DNA of 64,000 bases from Lasiosphaeris hirsuta (lineage: Eukaryota > Ascomycota > Sordariomycetes > Sordariales > Lasiosphaeriaceae): assembly GCA_030549175.1 (NCBI GenBank), contig JAUKUA010000006.1, forward strand, positions 1,612,001 through 1,676,000, in the 5' to 3' direction. Within the stretch, counting starts at the first letter, position 1. Every line of letters begins with the position of its first letter. The position numbers and the translations under genes were made by a program. The notes beneath the pieces were generated by a model. It made no database searches, was not told the origin of the DNA, and saw only the letters and a program-made list of their open reading frames with translations. Below are positions 22,570-33,300 of the stretch, in pieces.

Positions 22570-23757
22570 ATGGCGACAATTGCCGCTTTACCCGCTGAGC
22601 TCCTGATCGCCATCGCCAGCATCCTACCTTCTCGGTGCGATATCAGCTCGCTTACAAAGGCAAGTCGGTACTTGTACCTTGCCGTTAACTACGTACTTTA
22701 CCACCGAGATGTCAACTACGTAGCAGGCGTCGCGCCCTACTCTCTTTGCCGGGGGGGGGGGGCAATCAATGGAGAGCTCGGCACGATGGAGCATGCCCTC
22801 GCGGCCGGTACTGACGTCAATCTGCGCTGGCACTCGGCTTTTCCAATGTGGTTTTCCGACAACCTTCTACGTTCAAGACATCCCTTAAACTACCCAGGCC
22901 ACAACACGATAGGCCGCCCGCCTTTTTCTCGACTACGGCTTTTCGTCCGAGTTGTCGCACAGCCTTTGCGCCTGCATATTTCGCAACCAAAAAGCGCGTA
23001 ATAAAGTTCGCTTGCCCTGCGGGCTGGCCACGCCCTTGCACATCGCCGTGATCAGCGGATATGACGAAGTCACCAAGATGCTGCTCTCGCGCGGCGCAAG
23101 CGAGCATCTCGAGCTGATGGAGGCTCAAGATGAAGACCGTCTGGAGGGTGCCGTCAGCTGGGGTTGATGTAAACACTCCATTTTCATTCCCTTCGGTCGC
23201 AGGGGACATATTCCCCCCGGATCGCGACAACTCGAACGACTTTGGGTCCCGCCTCACACGCCTCTTCAATTTATGTGCGGCGCCACGACATATTTCGATA
23301 TCGCACATCTTCTCATTCTCCAGGGGCCACACTTCGATGTCTACAGTCCCACGAACGGTTCAACAATTTGCAACTGTGCTGTGCCGAAATGCAAAGGCGA
23401 GAAGAAGGCCGGCACGATGTGCGAGACTTTGTCGTGAAAAATAGAGATCTCGAAATCTTTTGGTGGCCTGTCAAAGAGGAGGGAATGCTTGCGGTTATGA
23501 AATTAGTCCTCAGTCTTGGCGGCAATGTTACACACCAGGATGCCTCTGGCAAAACAGCCTTGCATCTGACGGCCAAATTCGGCGTTTTAGAGGTGGTGGA
23601 CCTCTTCGTTACTGTCTGGTGCCTGGCCGAGCTCATTCGGTATTCTGGACGTGATCGGTGTCTGAGAATCTTCTCCCACTATGTAGCGGAGAGGTTGGTG
23701 ATGACGGCGGAGGGTTATTACGACAGAGCCCTGAGGGCTTTGACTGAGGGCACTTGA
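22570..23757 (+). pseudogene. F-box/ankyrin-repeat protein gene, apparently decayed
   Basis: From the ATG at 22570 the frame begins with an F-box-like segment (L-P-A-E-L-L-I-A-I-A-S-I-L-P, then A-S-R-Y-L-Y), then E-L-G-T-M-E-H-A-L-A-A-G-T-D-V-N, an ankyrin unit. The next ankyrin unit (T-P-L-H-I-A-V-I-S-G-Y, near 23035-23090) is in another frame. A third (G-K-T-A-L-H-L-T-A-K-F-G, near 23550) is in yet another and ends at 23757. Intron splicing did not obviously reconnect them, so I call it a relic. A run of 12 G at 22751-22762 lies inside it, but both sides of that run are in the same frame. A heavily spliced live gene cannot be excluded. Confidence 0.55.
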
Positions 23758-24156
23758 ACACCATAAAGGTACCCAAATACCCACGGATTACAATATGCTC
23801 AGTAGCAACCTATTAGTTTTCTTTCTCGTAGCTCAGATGTGGTTGTATCAAAACTCAGGTGCAGTTCTCCTTCTTCTTATGCAGCCTGATGTACTGGATC
23901 GTCGACGCGTGCCACTTTGAAGTCAGGTACTTGGATACCATCGAAGGGGAGGTTTGTCTCACAAGGGCAGCTGGATCGCACCAAGAATACCGTGCACCAA
24001 AGTTCCTCCAAGCCCACTCATATTGCTGTGTCAAAACACCCGGTCATATCACCGGAAAACATGAATCCATTAGGCAAAGTAAACCCAAGAATGACATAAA
24101 GATCCTCCATTTCAATACATGTACCGCCCCGAGTGTCCAGACAATCCCGACACATC
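23758..24156. other. Intergenic, no gene seen
   Basis: Separates the ankyrin relic from the convergent But2-like gene. Nothing supportable was found. Confidence 0.5.
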
Positions 24157-24819
24157 TTACCAATACCCAACCCTCAACCCACTCCCATATGCCTGCGTCC
24201 ACCTCACATAATCCTCATCACCAACCCCCACTAGCTCAAAGGCCTCAACCGACCCCACCTTGCGACATGGCCCCGGCCGCGTGAGATAGCTGCTGCTCGT
24301 CCAATCCCACTTGGCCAATCCCCCAACCACCACATCCATCCTCCCCAACTGGTTGTCCCTCTGGTTCCCCGGCGGCCAGGTCGACGGGCAGTCGAGGCTC
24401 GGCGGGGCGGGGGCCAGGCTCGTGAACACGTCGACCTGGCGGGACCCGCCGACCTTGGCGCCGGCGTCGAGGAACAAGAAGAGCTGGCACGTCTTGCCGG
24501 CCGTCTGCTGTGTGTAGCGGAACGTCACGAGCATCGTCTTGTCGTGGCCGCCGTTAGTCGGAGACTTGGCCACGAGCCCGGCCCCCGTCGGAGGTAGGCA
24601 GTGGATGGCACCCGTGGCCACGTCGTAGATGGACAGCGCGGCGGGGGCGAGGAAGGCCGGCGGCCGCTTCGTGAGTGAAGTCGTGAGGTTAGCGAGCGGG
24701 GTCGTGAGGTTAGTCTTGGGCGATGCTGTTGAGGTGAGGTTCCAGTTGTGGTAGGGCGCCAGCGGTGAGGGGAGGGCGTGGGAGAGGGGGAGGAGAAGGA
24801 GGGGAAGTAGGGGGTACAT
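24157..24819 (-). CDS. Secreted protein with But2-like C-terminal domain
   Basis: Single exon, 220 aa. Residues 1-15 (M-Y-P-L-L-P-L-L-L-L-P-L-S-H-A) are a signal peptide. A Thr/Asn-rich linker with several N-x-T sites follows. The rest resembles the fungal domain named after ubiquitin-3-binding protein But2: C-Q-L-F-L-F-L, C-P-S-T-W-P-P-G-N-Q-R, and a paired cysteine near the end (G-P-C-R-K-V-G). Members are abundant secreted or surface proteins of ascomycetes without an established biochemical function. It is isolated and convergent with the ankyrin relic. Confidence 0.7.
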   Translation of the reverse strand: MYPLLPLLLLPLSHALPSPLAPYHNWNLTSTASPKTNLTTPLANLTTSLTKRPPAFLAPAALSIYDVATGAIHCLPPTGAGLVAKSPTNGGHDKTMLVTFRYTQQTAGKTCQLFLFLDAGAKVGGSRQVDVFTSLAPAPPSLDCPSTWPPGNQRDNQLGRMDVVVGGLAKWDWTSSSYLTRPGPCRKVGSVEAFELVGVGDEDYVRWTQAYGSGLRVGYW

Positions 24820-25345
24820 GGTTAACGAGGAGAAAAGGGGAACTTTGGCGGCCTGGGAGATGGGTCTTGGGAAACCATGAAAGGGTTAATCGGGGGGGGG
24901 GGGTTATATGTCATATCCGTCTCTGGATTCCAGTGCAAGCATGGCATGGCCACCTTGGATATGCTGCATGACTCGTGGTGTCCGGGGAACACGATTTGCA
25001 TGCCAAACGGCACAGGTTCCGGGATTTTGTCATGGAAGAAACGCCGACAGAATTGTACTTTCAGTCAGTGGATTGTCTTGTTGGCCAGTATCCACTTGCT
25101 CTTCCCATTCATTCTTACACACCCCTTCCCAGAGTAACCGACAGATCGTGCCTGCTCTGGAATTGATCAGACTTGTCACTTCATGAGTTCACATGTCTGG
25201 AAATGGGGAAGGTCCCACCGCAAATCCACCTTCCCGCCAGCACCCACTGTCTCGTCAGGTCACGAGGTCATGTGGAGCGGAATCTGCCCTACATTAATTC
25301 AATTCTTGCCTTTCCATTTCTCTCCTCCATCCTTTTCCCCATTTC

Positions 25346-25956
25346 TTGGCAACCCAATTCTCCAACCAAATTTTCTTTCGCTCGTCTCTCGCAAGCTTTG
25401 CCTTCGCCAATTCCATTCTCGCGTGGCCATTTCGCACCCTCACAACGGACGCCCTCCCCGAGTCTGATGTCATCGCCGGCGCATTTGACACGCTGCGTGT
25501 TCAATCTCAGCCCATCGCCAACGTTGGCGCTATTCAGAGCCAGCAGAACATCCTCGCTGCCGTCCAGGTTTTGGGACAGCAGGTTCAAGCTTTGGGAAAC
25601 CACGTGGTCGGAATGCAGCAGCAAATGAACCAGCACTTCGACACTCTCGAAAACCGCCAAACCAATTTCGAGATTGCTGCTGTAAATGCACGCTTGCTTC
25701 ACACCGACGGCGCCGCTATTCTCCAGCTACCCGTCGACATCCGGAATGGAGACGACATTCCCGATTTCCCCCCAACGTGCCTCCAACTCTATACGATAAA
25801 TGGTATGTCATTTATTATTCTTCTGGAGTGCGGTGCTAACTCTTATCAGACGCTACTGCAGATGTCATCTTGCCCGCCTTCGGCATCCATCTCGCCCCAA
25901 ACACGCCCTTGGCCATCAAGCGCGAGAGTATTGCGCGTAAGTGGATTCTGAAATAA
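25346..25956 (+). CDS. Hypothetical protein with Gln-rich heptad-like region; start uncertain
   Basis: Two segments, up to 25802 and 25850-25956, join over a 47-bp intron (GTATGT, branch GCTAACT, TATCAG) to read L-Y-T-I-N-D-A-T-A-D-V-I-L-P-A-F-G. The middle carries A-I-Q-S-Q-Q-N-I-L-A-A-V-Q-V-L-G-Q-Q-V-Q and M-Q-Q-Q-M-N-Q-H-F-D, heptad-like and probably helical or coiled coil, followed by a conserved-looking N-F-E-I-A-A-V-N-A-R-L-L-H. I have seen this arrangement only in uncharacterised fungal proteins. There is no in-frame ATG between the upstream stop at 25295 and about 25612, so an upstream exon or loss of the start must be assumed; the start given is only the open frame. The GTAAGT just before the stop could begin another intron. 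Confidence 0.5.
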
Positions 25957-26026
25957 GGGGATACATGGGACTAGAGGAATAGAGGAGATGGGAAGGAAAT
26001 GAATTAGAGGACTGCAACGTCTGATG

Positions 26027-26125
26027 TATTCAATATATGAACAGGGCGGTTGGGAGGAGTATTCAATAAATGACTAGCGTGATTGGGAGGAGTATTCAAT
26101 AAATGACTAGCGCGGTGGGGAGGAG
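26027..26125. repeat. Three tandem 33-bp units
   Basis: Three consecutive units that begin TATTCAATA and end TTGGGAGGAG or close variants (26027-26059, 26060-26092, 26093-26125), followed by a T run and G runs to about 26159. Confidence 0.9.
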
Positions 26126-26405
26126 TATTTTTTTTTGGGGGGGGGGGGGCGGGGGGGGCGTCTTAATATCATCGCTTTTCCCGCCAACTTGCTACTGTCT
26201 TGTGAATGCGAAAATTGCAGTCAATTAATAGTCTCTCTGCCAAGAGAGAGCGATCATTTTCAGAAAATTTAATTTTGACGTCTCGACATTTGTCTCGCAT
26301 TCCTCGACGCGTTATTACAGCGAATCGAGGAGATTGCCGTAATTTTTGTCTTCACGTCAGAAGGGCCCGAACCTTTTGCACTCATGCTTGGTCCTAACTC
26401 CACTA

Positions 26406-27970
26406 CTCGTCAGGCCTACAAAAGCGGTCTGATCACATAACAAGTGATGTAGGTCAGGGACTTTGAATCGCTCAGGACTTTGAATCGCTCACGCTCGCCC
26501 CGCTAAATACGGGTACCTGGCGCACCACCAAAATAGCTGTCATTTGCAGGTAGTGCAGTTTTTTTGCATACCCAGCTTGCCAGCCTACATACAACGAAAA
26601 ATATGGGCCCAACTGCAACGCGCAGGCCCAGTTGCGGTCGGTTGGATCGCGTTGGGCTGCGTGCCACACTCTTCCATCCTTGACACTCCCTGCAGTCAAT
26701 CTCTCCTTTAAGCCACACCGGAACCATGTTTTCCTAGTATTTACCAGCCAAATCAGCCAATATGGATGCATCCCCTGGAAAAGAGCGAATGTGGCGATGA
26801 CCTCGCTGTCGGAAGAAGATCGCCTTTGCTGTGCGTACGATGAGTTGGAGGAGGGCACCACCAAGACCTTCAGGGCTGCGGCCAAGGCCTGGAACGTGCC
26901 GTATGACAAGCTAAAAAGCCGTTGGGCCGGCGCCAGGCCTAGGAACGAAAATGGTAGTAATAACACTCTATTATCGGAGACCCCGAAATTGGCCTTACTT
27001 ACGTGGATCAACTTGCGCCTCACATGTGGTTAGTACCCCTGAATCCAGTCTATTACCCCTGAATCTAGTCAAATAACTAGAGGAACTAACTAGTGGCTGG
27101 AACAGGTAAAGGTGTGAATAACTACGATATCATGCGTGTAGCGAATCACATCCAGATCAACAATGGCTCTGAGGCTAGGGCAACAGCAAGATAGGCACAA
27201 CGGTGGATGAAAAGAAAGTCTAATATCTTCCACGCAGTCAAGACCAAGGGCGCCTCCAGGGCCAATCCCGTAGCCATACACACCTTGGTGGTATGACGAA
27301 GGGAGGAAGGCTTTGGTGGAGAGTGTGATCGCGGCATGGCTGGCCGGCAAGGATATCGGATCGATTGAGCCCCTAAAGACTGAATCGCGGGCCGTTGATT
27401 CGCAGGCGCAGGAAGATGGCGATCCAGGCACTCCGGGCTATGAAGTCGAAGAGCCGGAAAAGGAGGATAACGCGGAGGCGATTGAAGAGTGGGACCAGGC
27501 CTGGGAGGCGCTTCAGAGTGTGCGCGCAGTAGGAATTGAAGGCCAAGATCGCGTGCGTAGTTAAATAACGCAGTAAGATAGATATTGAAGATGTGTGTTC
27601 AGTGCCAGTATCACGCACGTAGTCGAATAACGCAGTAAAATCGATTTGAATGCCAAGATCGCGGGCCGCAGGGTCTCTGGCGCGGGGTCCTGCATGGCCC
27701 TGGCAATTGACTGGCACTTGGATTGGCCCGTTGAATTGCTGAATAAGGTCGAATAACGCGATATTGTCGATTTCCGAGCCTGGTATTAGGATAATGCGCG
27801 AACGGCTTGAGGGATCTTGGCGCCAAGGGCAGGAAAATGCAAAAAAGTGGTAGTACATTGGATTGCTATGTAAAATAGGTGTGGGCCGATGTACAGATTT
27901 GTGAGCGATTCAAAGTCCCTGACCTACATCACTTGTTATGTGGTCAGACCGCTTTTGTAGGCCTGACGAG
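26406..27970. mobile_element. Fot1/pogo-type (Tc1/mariner superfamily) transposon, internally deleted
   Basis: A 1565-bp element with inverted terminal repeats of about 73 bp: left 26406-26478, right about 27898-27970. Both outer ends read CTCGTCAGGCCTAC. TA dinucleotides flank it at 26404-26405 and 27971-27972, as expected for TA target-site duplication. The left arm carries an extra tandem copy of GGACTTTGAATCGCTCA (26459-26492). The arms differ by very few bases, implying fairly recent activity. The interior keeps DNA-binding pieces and an acidic tail of a pogo-like transposase but no DDE catalytic part, so it is non-autonomous. Confidence 0.85.
26797..27564 (+). pseudogene. Pogo/Fot1-like transposase remnant (HTH and C-terminal tail only)
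   Basis: The first frame gives S-E-E-D-R-L-C-C-A-Y-D-E-L, then F-R-A-A-A-K-A-W-N-V-P-Y-D-K-L-K-S-R-W-A-G, the psq-type helix-turn-helix of pogo transposases, ending at 27033. A second, CENP-B-type HTH piece reads near 27115-27250 with an internal TAG (V-A-N-H-I-Q-I-N-N). At 27313-27564 an acidic tail follows (E-E-P-E-K-E-D-N-A-E). The DDE domain, usually about 180 residues, is absent between them. Confidence 0.65.
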
Positions 27971-28279
27971 TAGAGTTTATTGCACACCTTTGGTTGCGAA
28001 ATCGCATTAAATATCAACAACATCCTCGGGGTTATGAAGCGCAATGGCATCAAGCTGGAATCGATCGCCAAGCTGATGCGGCTCGGGTTTGAAGCGGGGG
28101 TCTGCATGGGTCTGCATGTTGAGGTGACATTGGCGGGATTTGGCCCGGCAGCAATGCAGATGCCACAACTGTTTCAACTTTCATCCCCGGAATGTCGTCG
28201 CAACGTCATCTCGTTCCCTCCCGCACATGTCATGACCGCGTAGCTGCAAACCTTTGTCTTATCATCAGAACTCACGACC

Positions 28280-29352
28280 ATGGCGTTCCTTCAATCGCTC
28301 CTGCATATCACCGACTTTGGCGGCCCGTTCTTGTCCAACCTGGGCCCTGCTGTGCTGGCGGCCTACGCCGTGCAGCTGGGCTTTGGCATTCCCGGCGTCG
28401 TCGCCCATAGTGACTTGTTTTACGATTTTTCCGGAGGCTGGACCTTCCTCCTCACATTGAGTTCGAGCTTGGTGCTGCCCGCACTCCGCAGAGGTGCCGC
28501 CGTCAGTCTAACTGCTCGGGCCGTGCTCGACTCGTGGAATTGGCGCCAGTTGGCCATGACGGCCGGGGTGGCGCTATATGCCGTGAGATGTACGTTCTCT
28601 ACCTTCCTTCTCCAACACCGGTACGGCTGGCTGCTGATATTTGGCGTGTGCAAAGTGAGTGGCTATCTCTTCCGTCGCGTGCTCAAAAATGGTCACGACT
28701 CGCGTTTCGACAAGATTAAGCATCAACCTCGGCGCTTCTTGATCTTTTGGCTGGTGCAGGCCGTTTGGGTTCTGCTCTGCTGTATGCCTGTCCTTGCCGT
28801 CAACTCGATCCACCCGGCGGCCTTCAAGGCGGGAATGGGCGTCCCTGACGTTTTGCCCACCGACGTCCTGGGTCTAGGCCTGTGGGCCTTTGGCTGGACT
28901 ATCGAGATAGTGGCCGACTACCAAAAGTCGGTGTGGAATGCTGAGAAACAGAACAAAATCCACGACGAGCAGTTCATCACGCGCGGGATTTGGGCTAGAA
29001 GGTAAGAAGAGCTTCTGTCCTTGGTAGTGCCCTGGTGTACTGACATTTGGTGTGCAACAGCCGCTTCCCAAACTATTTTGGCGACATTACCCTGTGGATC
29101 GGCATGGCAATAGCTGCGGCGGGAGTCCTGCAGCAAGGCCCCATCCAAGCCAGCCTTGGGTGGAACGGCACAACGGGTCTTCTCAAGGCTGTGCTGTTAC
29201 CAGCTGCCGCGCCAGCCTTTGTTGCCTGGGCTTTGCTGAGGGCCACTGGGGTGCCTTTGAGTCAGGCCAAGTACGACAAGTTGTATGGCGACCGAAAGGA
29301 CTACCAAGAGTGGAGGAACAAGACGCCGCTGCTGGTCCCCAGGGTCTTTTAA
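28280..29352 (+). CDS. DUF1295 / steroid 5-alpha-reductase-like membrane protein
   Basis: Three exons: 28280-28589, 28656-29001 and 29061-29352. The 66- and 59-bp introns close in phase to give 315 aa. It has several hydrophobic segments. The family signatures are R-R-V-L-K-N-G-H-D-S-R-F-D after the first splice, W-V-L-L-C-C-M-P-V-L-A-V-N-S, D-Y-Q-K-S-V-W-N and, across the second splice, S-R-F-P-N-Y-F-G-D (the R-x-P-N-Y-x-G motif of this superfamily). The family sits in internal membranes and is presumed to perform NAD(P)H-dependent reductions of lipids or sterols; the substrate is unknown. The start codon lies 308 bp downstream of the transposon's right TA. Confidence 0.85.
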
Positions 29353-29454
29353 TAGTCGCAGGTGAGAGGTGGGACGATCTGGTCTAGTAATCTATGTGCC
29401 TAGATAAACTAGTTGGTATTCCCTAAACGGTGCCAAGGGCACGCGCCAAGCTCC

Positions 29455-29650
29455 CAGATCATCATTAGATTCCACCAGTCTCGCGAGACACCAAAACGCA
29501 TTGCAAAAGCTTCAAGTTGTCCTTCCCACTTCTGCGGTCCGCGCCAAATCCCAGATCATAGATTGCGCTAGTCTCACGAGATTCCACCGATCCCACGAGA
29601 TGCCAAAATGTATTGCAACGCCCCAAGTTGTCCCTCCCACTTTCGCGGTT
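29455..29650. repeat. Imperfect direct duplication of about 100 bp, second copy with transitions
   Basis: The block beginning CCCAGATCAT and running through CAAGTTGTCCTTCCCACTT is repeated once, with differences that are mostly C/T or G/A. It lies at the 3' side of the secreted GPI-type protein gene. Confidence 0.7.
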
Positions 29651-29668
29651 CTCGGGTCTTGAAGCACT

Positions 29669-30352
29669 TTAAAAGACTGCGCCGAGAACGAGCGGAACAC
29701 CAACGACTCCCAGAACGGCCACCCACCGATATCTCCCCGCTCTCGCGCCCTGGTTGGCCGAATGTCCCTGGTAAAAGGAGCAGTCCCAGACCCTGCTGCT
29801 GACGTCCACATCGACTGCGGGGGTTGACTTGTCCCAGTCGCCGACCCAATGGCCATCGCCATACCAAAACTCGGAGGCGTCCAGGCCCGTGGTGGCGGAA
29901 ACGGGGTATGCCCGGAAGCGCACCAAGAGGGGCAGTGGCGACGAGATGTTCTGCTCCAGGCCCCAGCCCTTGGAGTAGGCCTTGCCGATGAGGTCGCAGG
30001 TGCCGTTGAAGAGGTCGGCGCGGAGAGCGTCGACGGCGTCCGAGTAGTCGCTCAGGTGAGTGGTCAGCGCGAGGACGCACCAGTTTCTGGAACGCGGACG
30101 GACGCAGGTCCAGCCGGATTCGATGGCGCCGACAAACTCCGGGCCACAGGGCGGAACCGGGACGGGAGACGACTGGACGGAGAAGAAGGCGGTCGGGGTA
30201 AGTGTAGAGTTCCAGTTCAGGTTGTCATCCGTGGCGCCCAGAGTGAAATTCCAGTTCAGGTTGCCAGTGCCGTTTGCGACGCCTAGGACGCCAAAGAAGA
30301 ATGCGAACAGAGTCGCGAGGACAAGGCTAGGCATCATGTTCAACTTGGCCAT
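29669..30352 (-). CDS. Secreted, probably GPI-anchored hypothetical protein
   Basis: Single exon, 227 aa. It has an N-terminal signal peptide (about residues 1-27, L-V-L-A-T-L-F-A-F-F-F-G-V-L-G-V-A) and several N-x-T/S sites. Five cysteines are visible in the body: P-P-C-G-P, W-T-C-V, W-C-V-L, G-T-C-D and W-D-C-S. It ends in a hydrophobic stretch (V-A-V-L-G-V-V-G-V-P-L-V-L-G-A-V-F) preceded by small residues, typical of a GPI attachment signal. I recognise no family. Expected location is the plasma membrane or cell wall. Confidence 0.65.
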   Translation of the reverse strand: MAKLNMMPSLVLATLFAFFFGVLGVANGTGNLNWNFTLGATDDNLNWNSTLTPTAFFSVQSSPVPVPPCGPEFVGAIESGWTCVRPRSRNWCVLALTTHLSDYSDAVDALRADLFNGTCDLIGKAYSKGWGLEQNISSPLPLLVRFRAYPVSATTGLDASEFWYGDGHWVGDWDKSTPAVDVDVSSRVWDCSFYQGHSANQGARAGRYRWVAVLGVVGVPLVLGAVF

Positions 30353-33300
30353 TGTTTATCTTTCTGTGAGACCCGGGCGGTGCAATTCCGAGATTGGCTA
30401 TTCGAGACGGTTTCGAGATGGCCAAGTACCGTCGGAGCCCGTAGGCAGTGGAAACTGGAGTCTTTTATGATTAGGGTCGTCCGTGATTCACGATGAATAT
30501 GAATCTTTGCAATGAACAGGGGACATACCTGAAAGAGGGCGATTGGTATGATTGATCTGAGTTCGGGATGTCAAAGATTAGATCTCCGGGTTAACAATGA
30601 ATCGGAAAGTCAAAGAATGACCTGCAATTTGACACTGGTAACAGAGATCACTGAAAAAAAAAAGCCTTGGGTGGGGTGCAGAGATAGCCATAGGTTGTTC
30701 TACTCGGTAAGCGAGGTCTCCTGTGTACTTTGAGAAGGAGCGATGGCCATGGTTGTGCTCTAACTGACAAGCAGCAAGAGAAGTGCCAAACCCCCGATAA
30801 AGCATTTGCAGCATAAGAAAAGGCATTTCGGATTTCCCATAGAGAGAAGGCTATTGCGTTCGCTTTGAGAGTTGTGCACTTTACTACATTTTTCATTGCC
30901 TGCAAGGAAGCCAGTGATCGAAACAGGCTGAACAAGACATCGATTTTCCCCGTCCATGGTGTGGCTGAAGAGGAGCCCATTCAGTTGCAAGCTATCAGAT
31001 TACATCCCAAGTATGAGTTCCCTACAAGATAACCTCCGTTCCTGGAGGTCGCGTCTCCGAATTTGGAATGAAATTTGCGCGGCAAGATCCGCCCAGCTAG
31101 ATGCACTTCTGTCCGGGATTTAGCTAAGCGCCCCTTCCCACCAATAGGTACTAGACCGGAACAGAAAATAAAAATAAGGAATGAGCGCTTATGCAAGCCG
31201 CTATGGACGAGCAATGGTGAGAGGCAATTCCGGCAACGTTTTGGGCAACGTTTTAGGCAGGAACGTATTCTTTACGATAATATTCAAATATTAAAATCCC
31301 GACTTGATCGCTACGGTAGACCCTCCTACGTGTACTCACATCAACGTGTGTTCCAATCTCTCTCACTCTCAATTTCAAGAATGACTAGAGGAGAGCCGAA
31401 GCGTGCTCAAAAACTTCCAGCCTACTACCAGAAGAGACGCTAACAGTATGCCGAAGAGGGAGCACCGAAAAGAAGCTGTGCAGCGAAGACAATTGAGAAC
31501 ATGAGTGTTACTAATGACTTGGGGCAGGCATGGTTCTCTTGGGAGGGGTTGCACCCCTGAGAAAAATTCCGCTCTTTTTGTCTTGACTTTTTTCTTTCTC
31601 TTAGTAAGTGTGACGGCAGCCCGTCTCCGTCAACAGTATATGACCACATCTTGAATTCCGAGTGTCGACAGTACTACAAACGTGGTGGTTGTGATCTAGT
31701 GAAGGTATCTACTCGGCTGTCTCTACTCTGTTGTCCCTACTCGGTTTGAGACCAAAAACCACCACCTACCTTCGATCGGTCGGAGATACAGCTCCTGTGC
31801 GGTATATGCAATCCTTTCTGGGTGTGGTGGGTGTGATTCTGTGTCTCTTTTAATTTTATCTTTCTGTTTTGCTGGGCTTTGCAGCACCAGTTCACCAAGA
31901 GGTGGATATAGTACGCTGTCTTGTATGCTGGATCTGGTCAAATTACTGATTAATTAGACATTGCACATGTCTATGCAAGGTTGACGAGCATGAATTTATG
32001 AAGGTCGTAGAAAAGGAAGATGTCATGACATTTCTAGACTGGATGGCTTGAAACGTTTCGTGTGATAAAAAAATAGCTTGGTACTAGAATACAAAACGAG
32101 CGTTTTTTATGATATATCGAAATATCGAAAATCTGTAAAATACGATTTCGATTATGAAGCGGCTTCGAAGGTCTGTAATGTAGGTCGGTCCTGTGAGTGG
32201 GTTACTGGGTTGGGTGCGGCTGGCACCCCGAGTAAAACTTGCAAAGAAAGCTGTCGGCAAACATAAACCAACCCTACCCACAAGAAAATCTTGGCTTGGT
32301 TGCATGCAAGGGGCGTTTTGGGGCCCAGCCGCTCGCACATAGGTCGCATGCTCTGTAGCAGCGTCTGACTTACCAAGTACTAGACGTTACATATAAGTGC
32401 TAGTAGCGTAGGTTGAATTGCTCTTTTCTTTTTCTTTTTCTTTTTTTTGTTGCCAGTCTTTTGCCTCTATGTTTTTTTCGACCATCTCCTGCATTTCGAC
32501 TTACACGTTCATACGTGGCTGATTGGAAAAGGGCTGTTGTCTCGCGACTTGGAGCAGGAAGGTGGGGCGAAAGAAGCCTCCCGGAGCTTGAGCTGTCTGA
32601 AATTGAGGGAGCATGGTTCCTAGTTGGTTCTGACTTTCCATGCCTTGAGTGGAGAGTGTGTGTCTTGAGAGAAGAGTTTTGGCTTTATGATGCCTTGTGA
32701 ATGCCTTCATTGTGATGGAACCTTGTCATCCTACGCCAGTTTGCATACGGCAATATGAATGGTTGCAGCTCAACTGAACGCGCAACTGCTCCTCAGACCC
32801 AATCAGGCGGGTACCAGCCTTCCCATCTGACAGACAAACATGCAACTATGTAGGGGCTGTGGGACATAGCTCATCAAATGCTAAAATGATTAGAGGGACC
32901 AATCCTTTGCAGTAATGTGTTTGTTGTTCTGTATGTCCAAGTGGTGTCGCACTTTTGCAGCTTCCCTCGACATGCACACACGACTTGGCTTGGTTGGGCA
33001 AGGGCGTAGCTGGGCCTCTGCTGCCTGCCTGCAAGCTGAAGGGGATGGTACGATTGGCGAATTTGCACGACGCACAAGATCATTTTGGGTACGCAACAGT
33101 CAATGAAGAGCGTCGGTTCCAAGCACCTAGTGCAATGGACGATGGGAGGGAAGAGCTGCAGCCCGCCTCACTTTTTCGACTCATCAGTGGCTGTGGGGAG
33201 CCTTCTGCGGGTGCCTATAGGTAGGTCCATTTCCCCCTCGTTGCCGATTTTCTCGAATCTAAGGCGTAACCCCCGCCGCGGCGGACTAGCCTCTCGACGG

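Noticed and set aside
28020..28243. Open frame right of the transposon (R-N-G-I-K-L-E-S-I-A-K-L)
   Set aside because: It looked possibly continuous with the coiled-coil gene left of the element, but no shared motif or splice path could be shown.
31075..31443. 122-codon plus-strand frame rich in Arg
   Set aside because: No signal peptide, family motif or splice context; lies in the gene-poor interval.
31600..32000. Possible solo LTR
   Set aside because: The AT-rich block looked repeat-like, but I could not find matching TG..CA ends or a target duplication.
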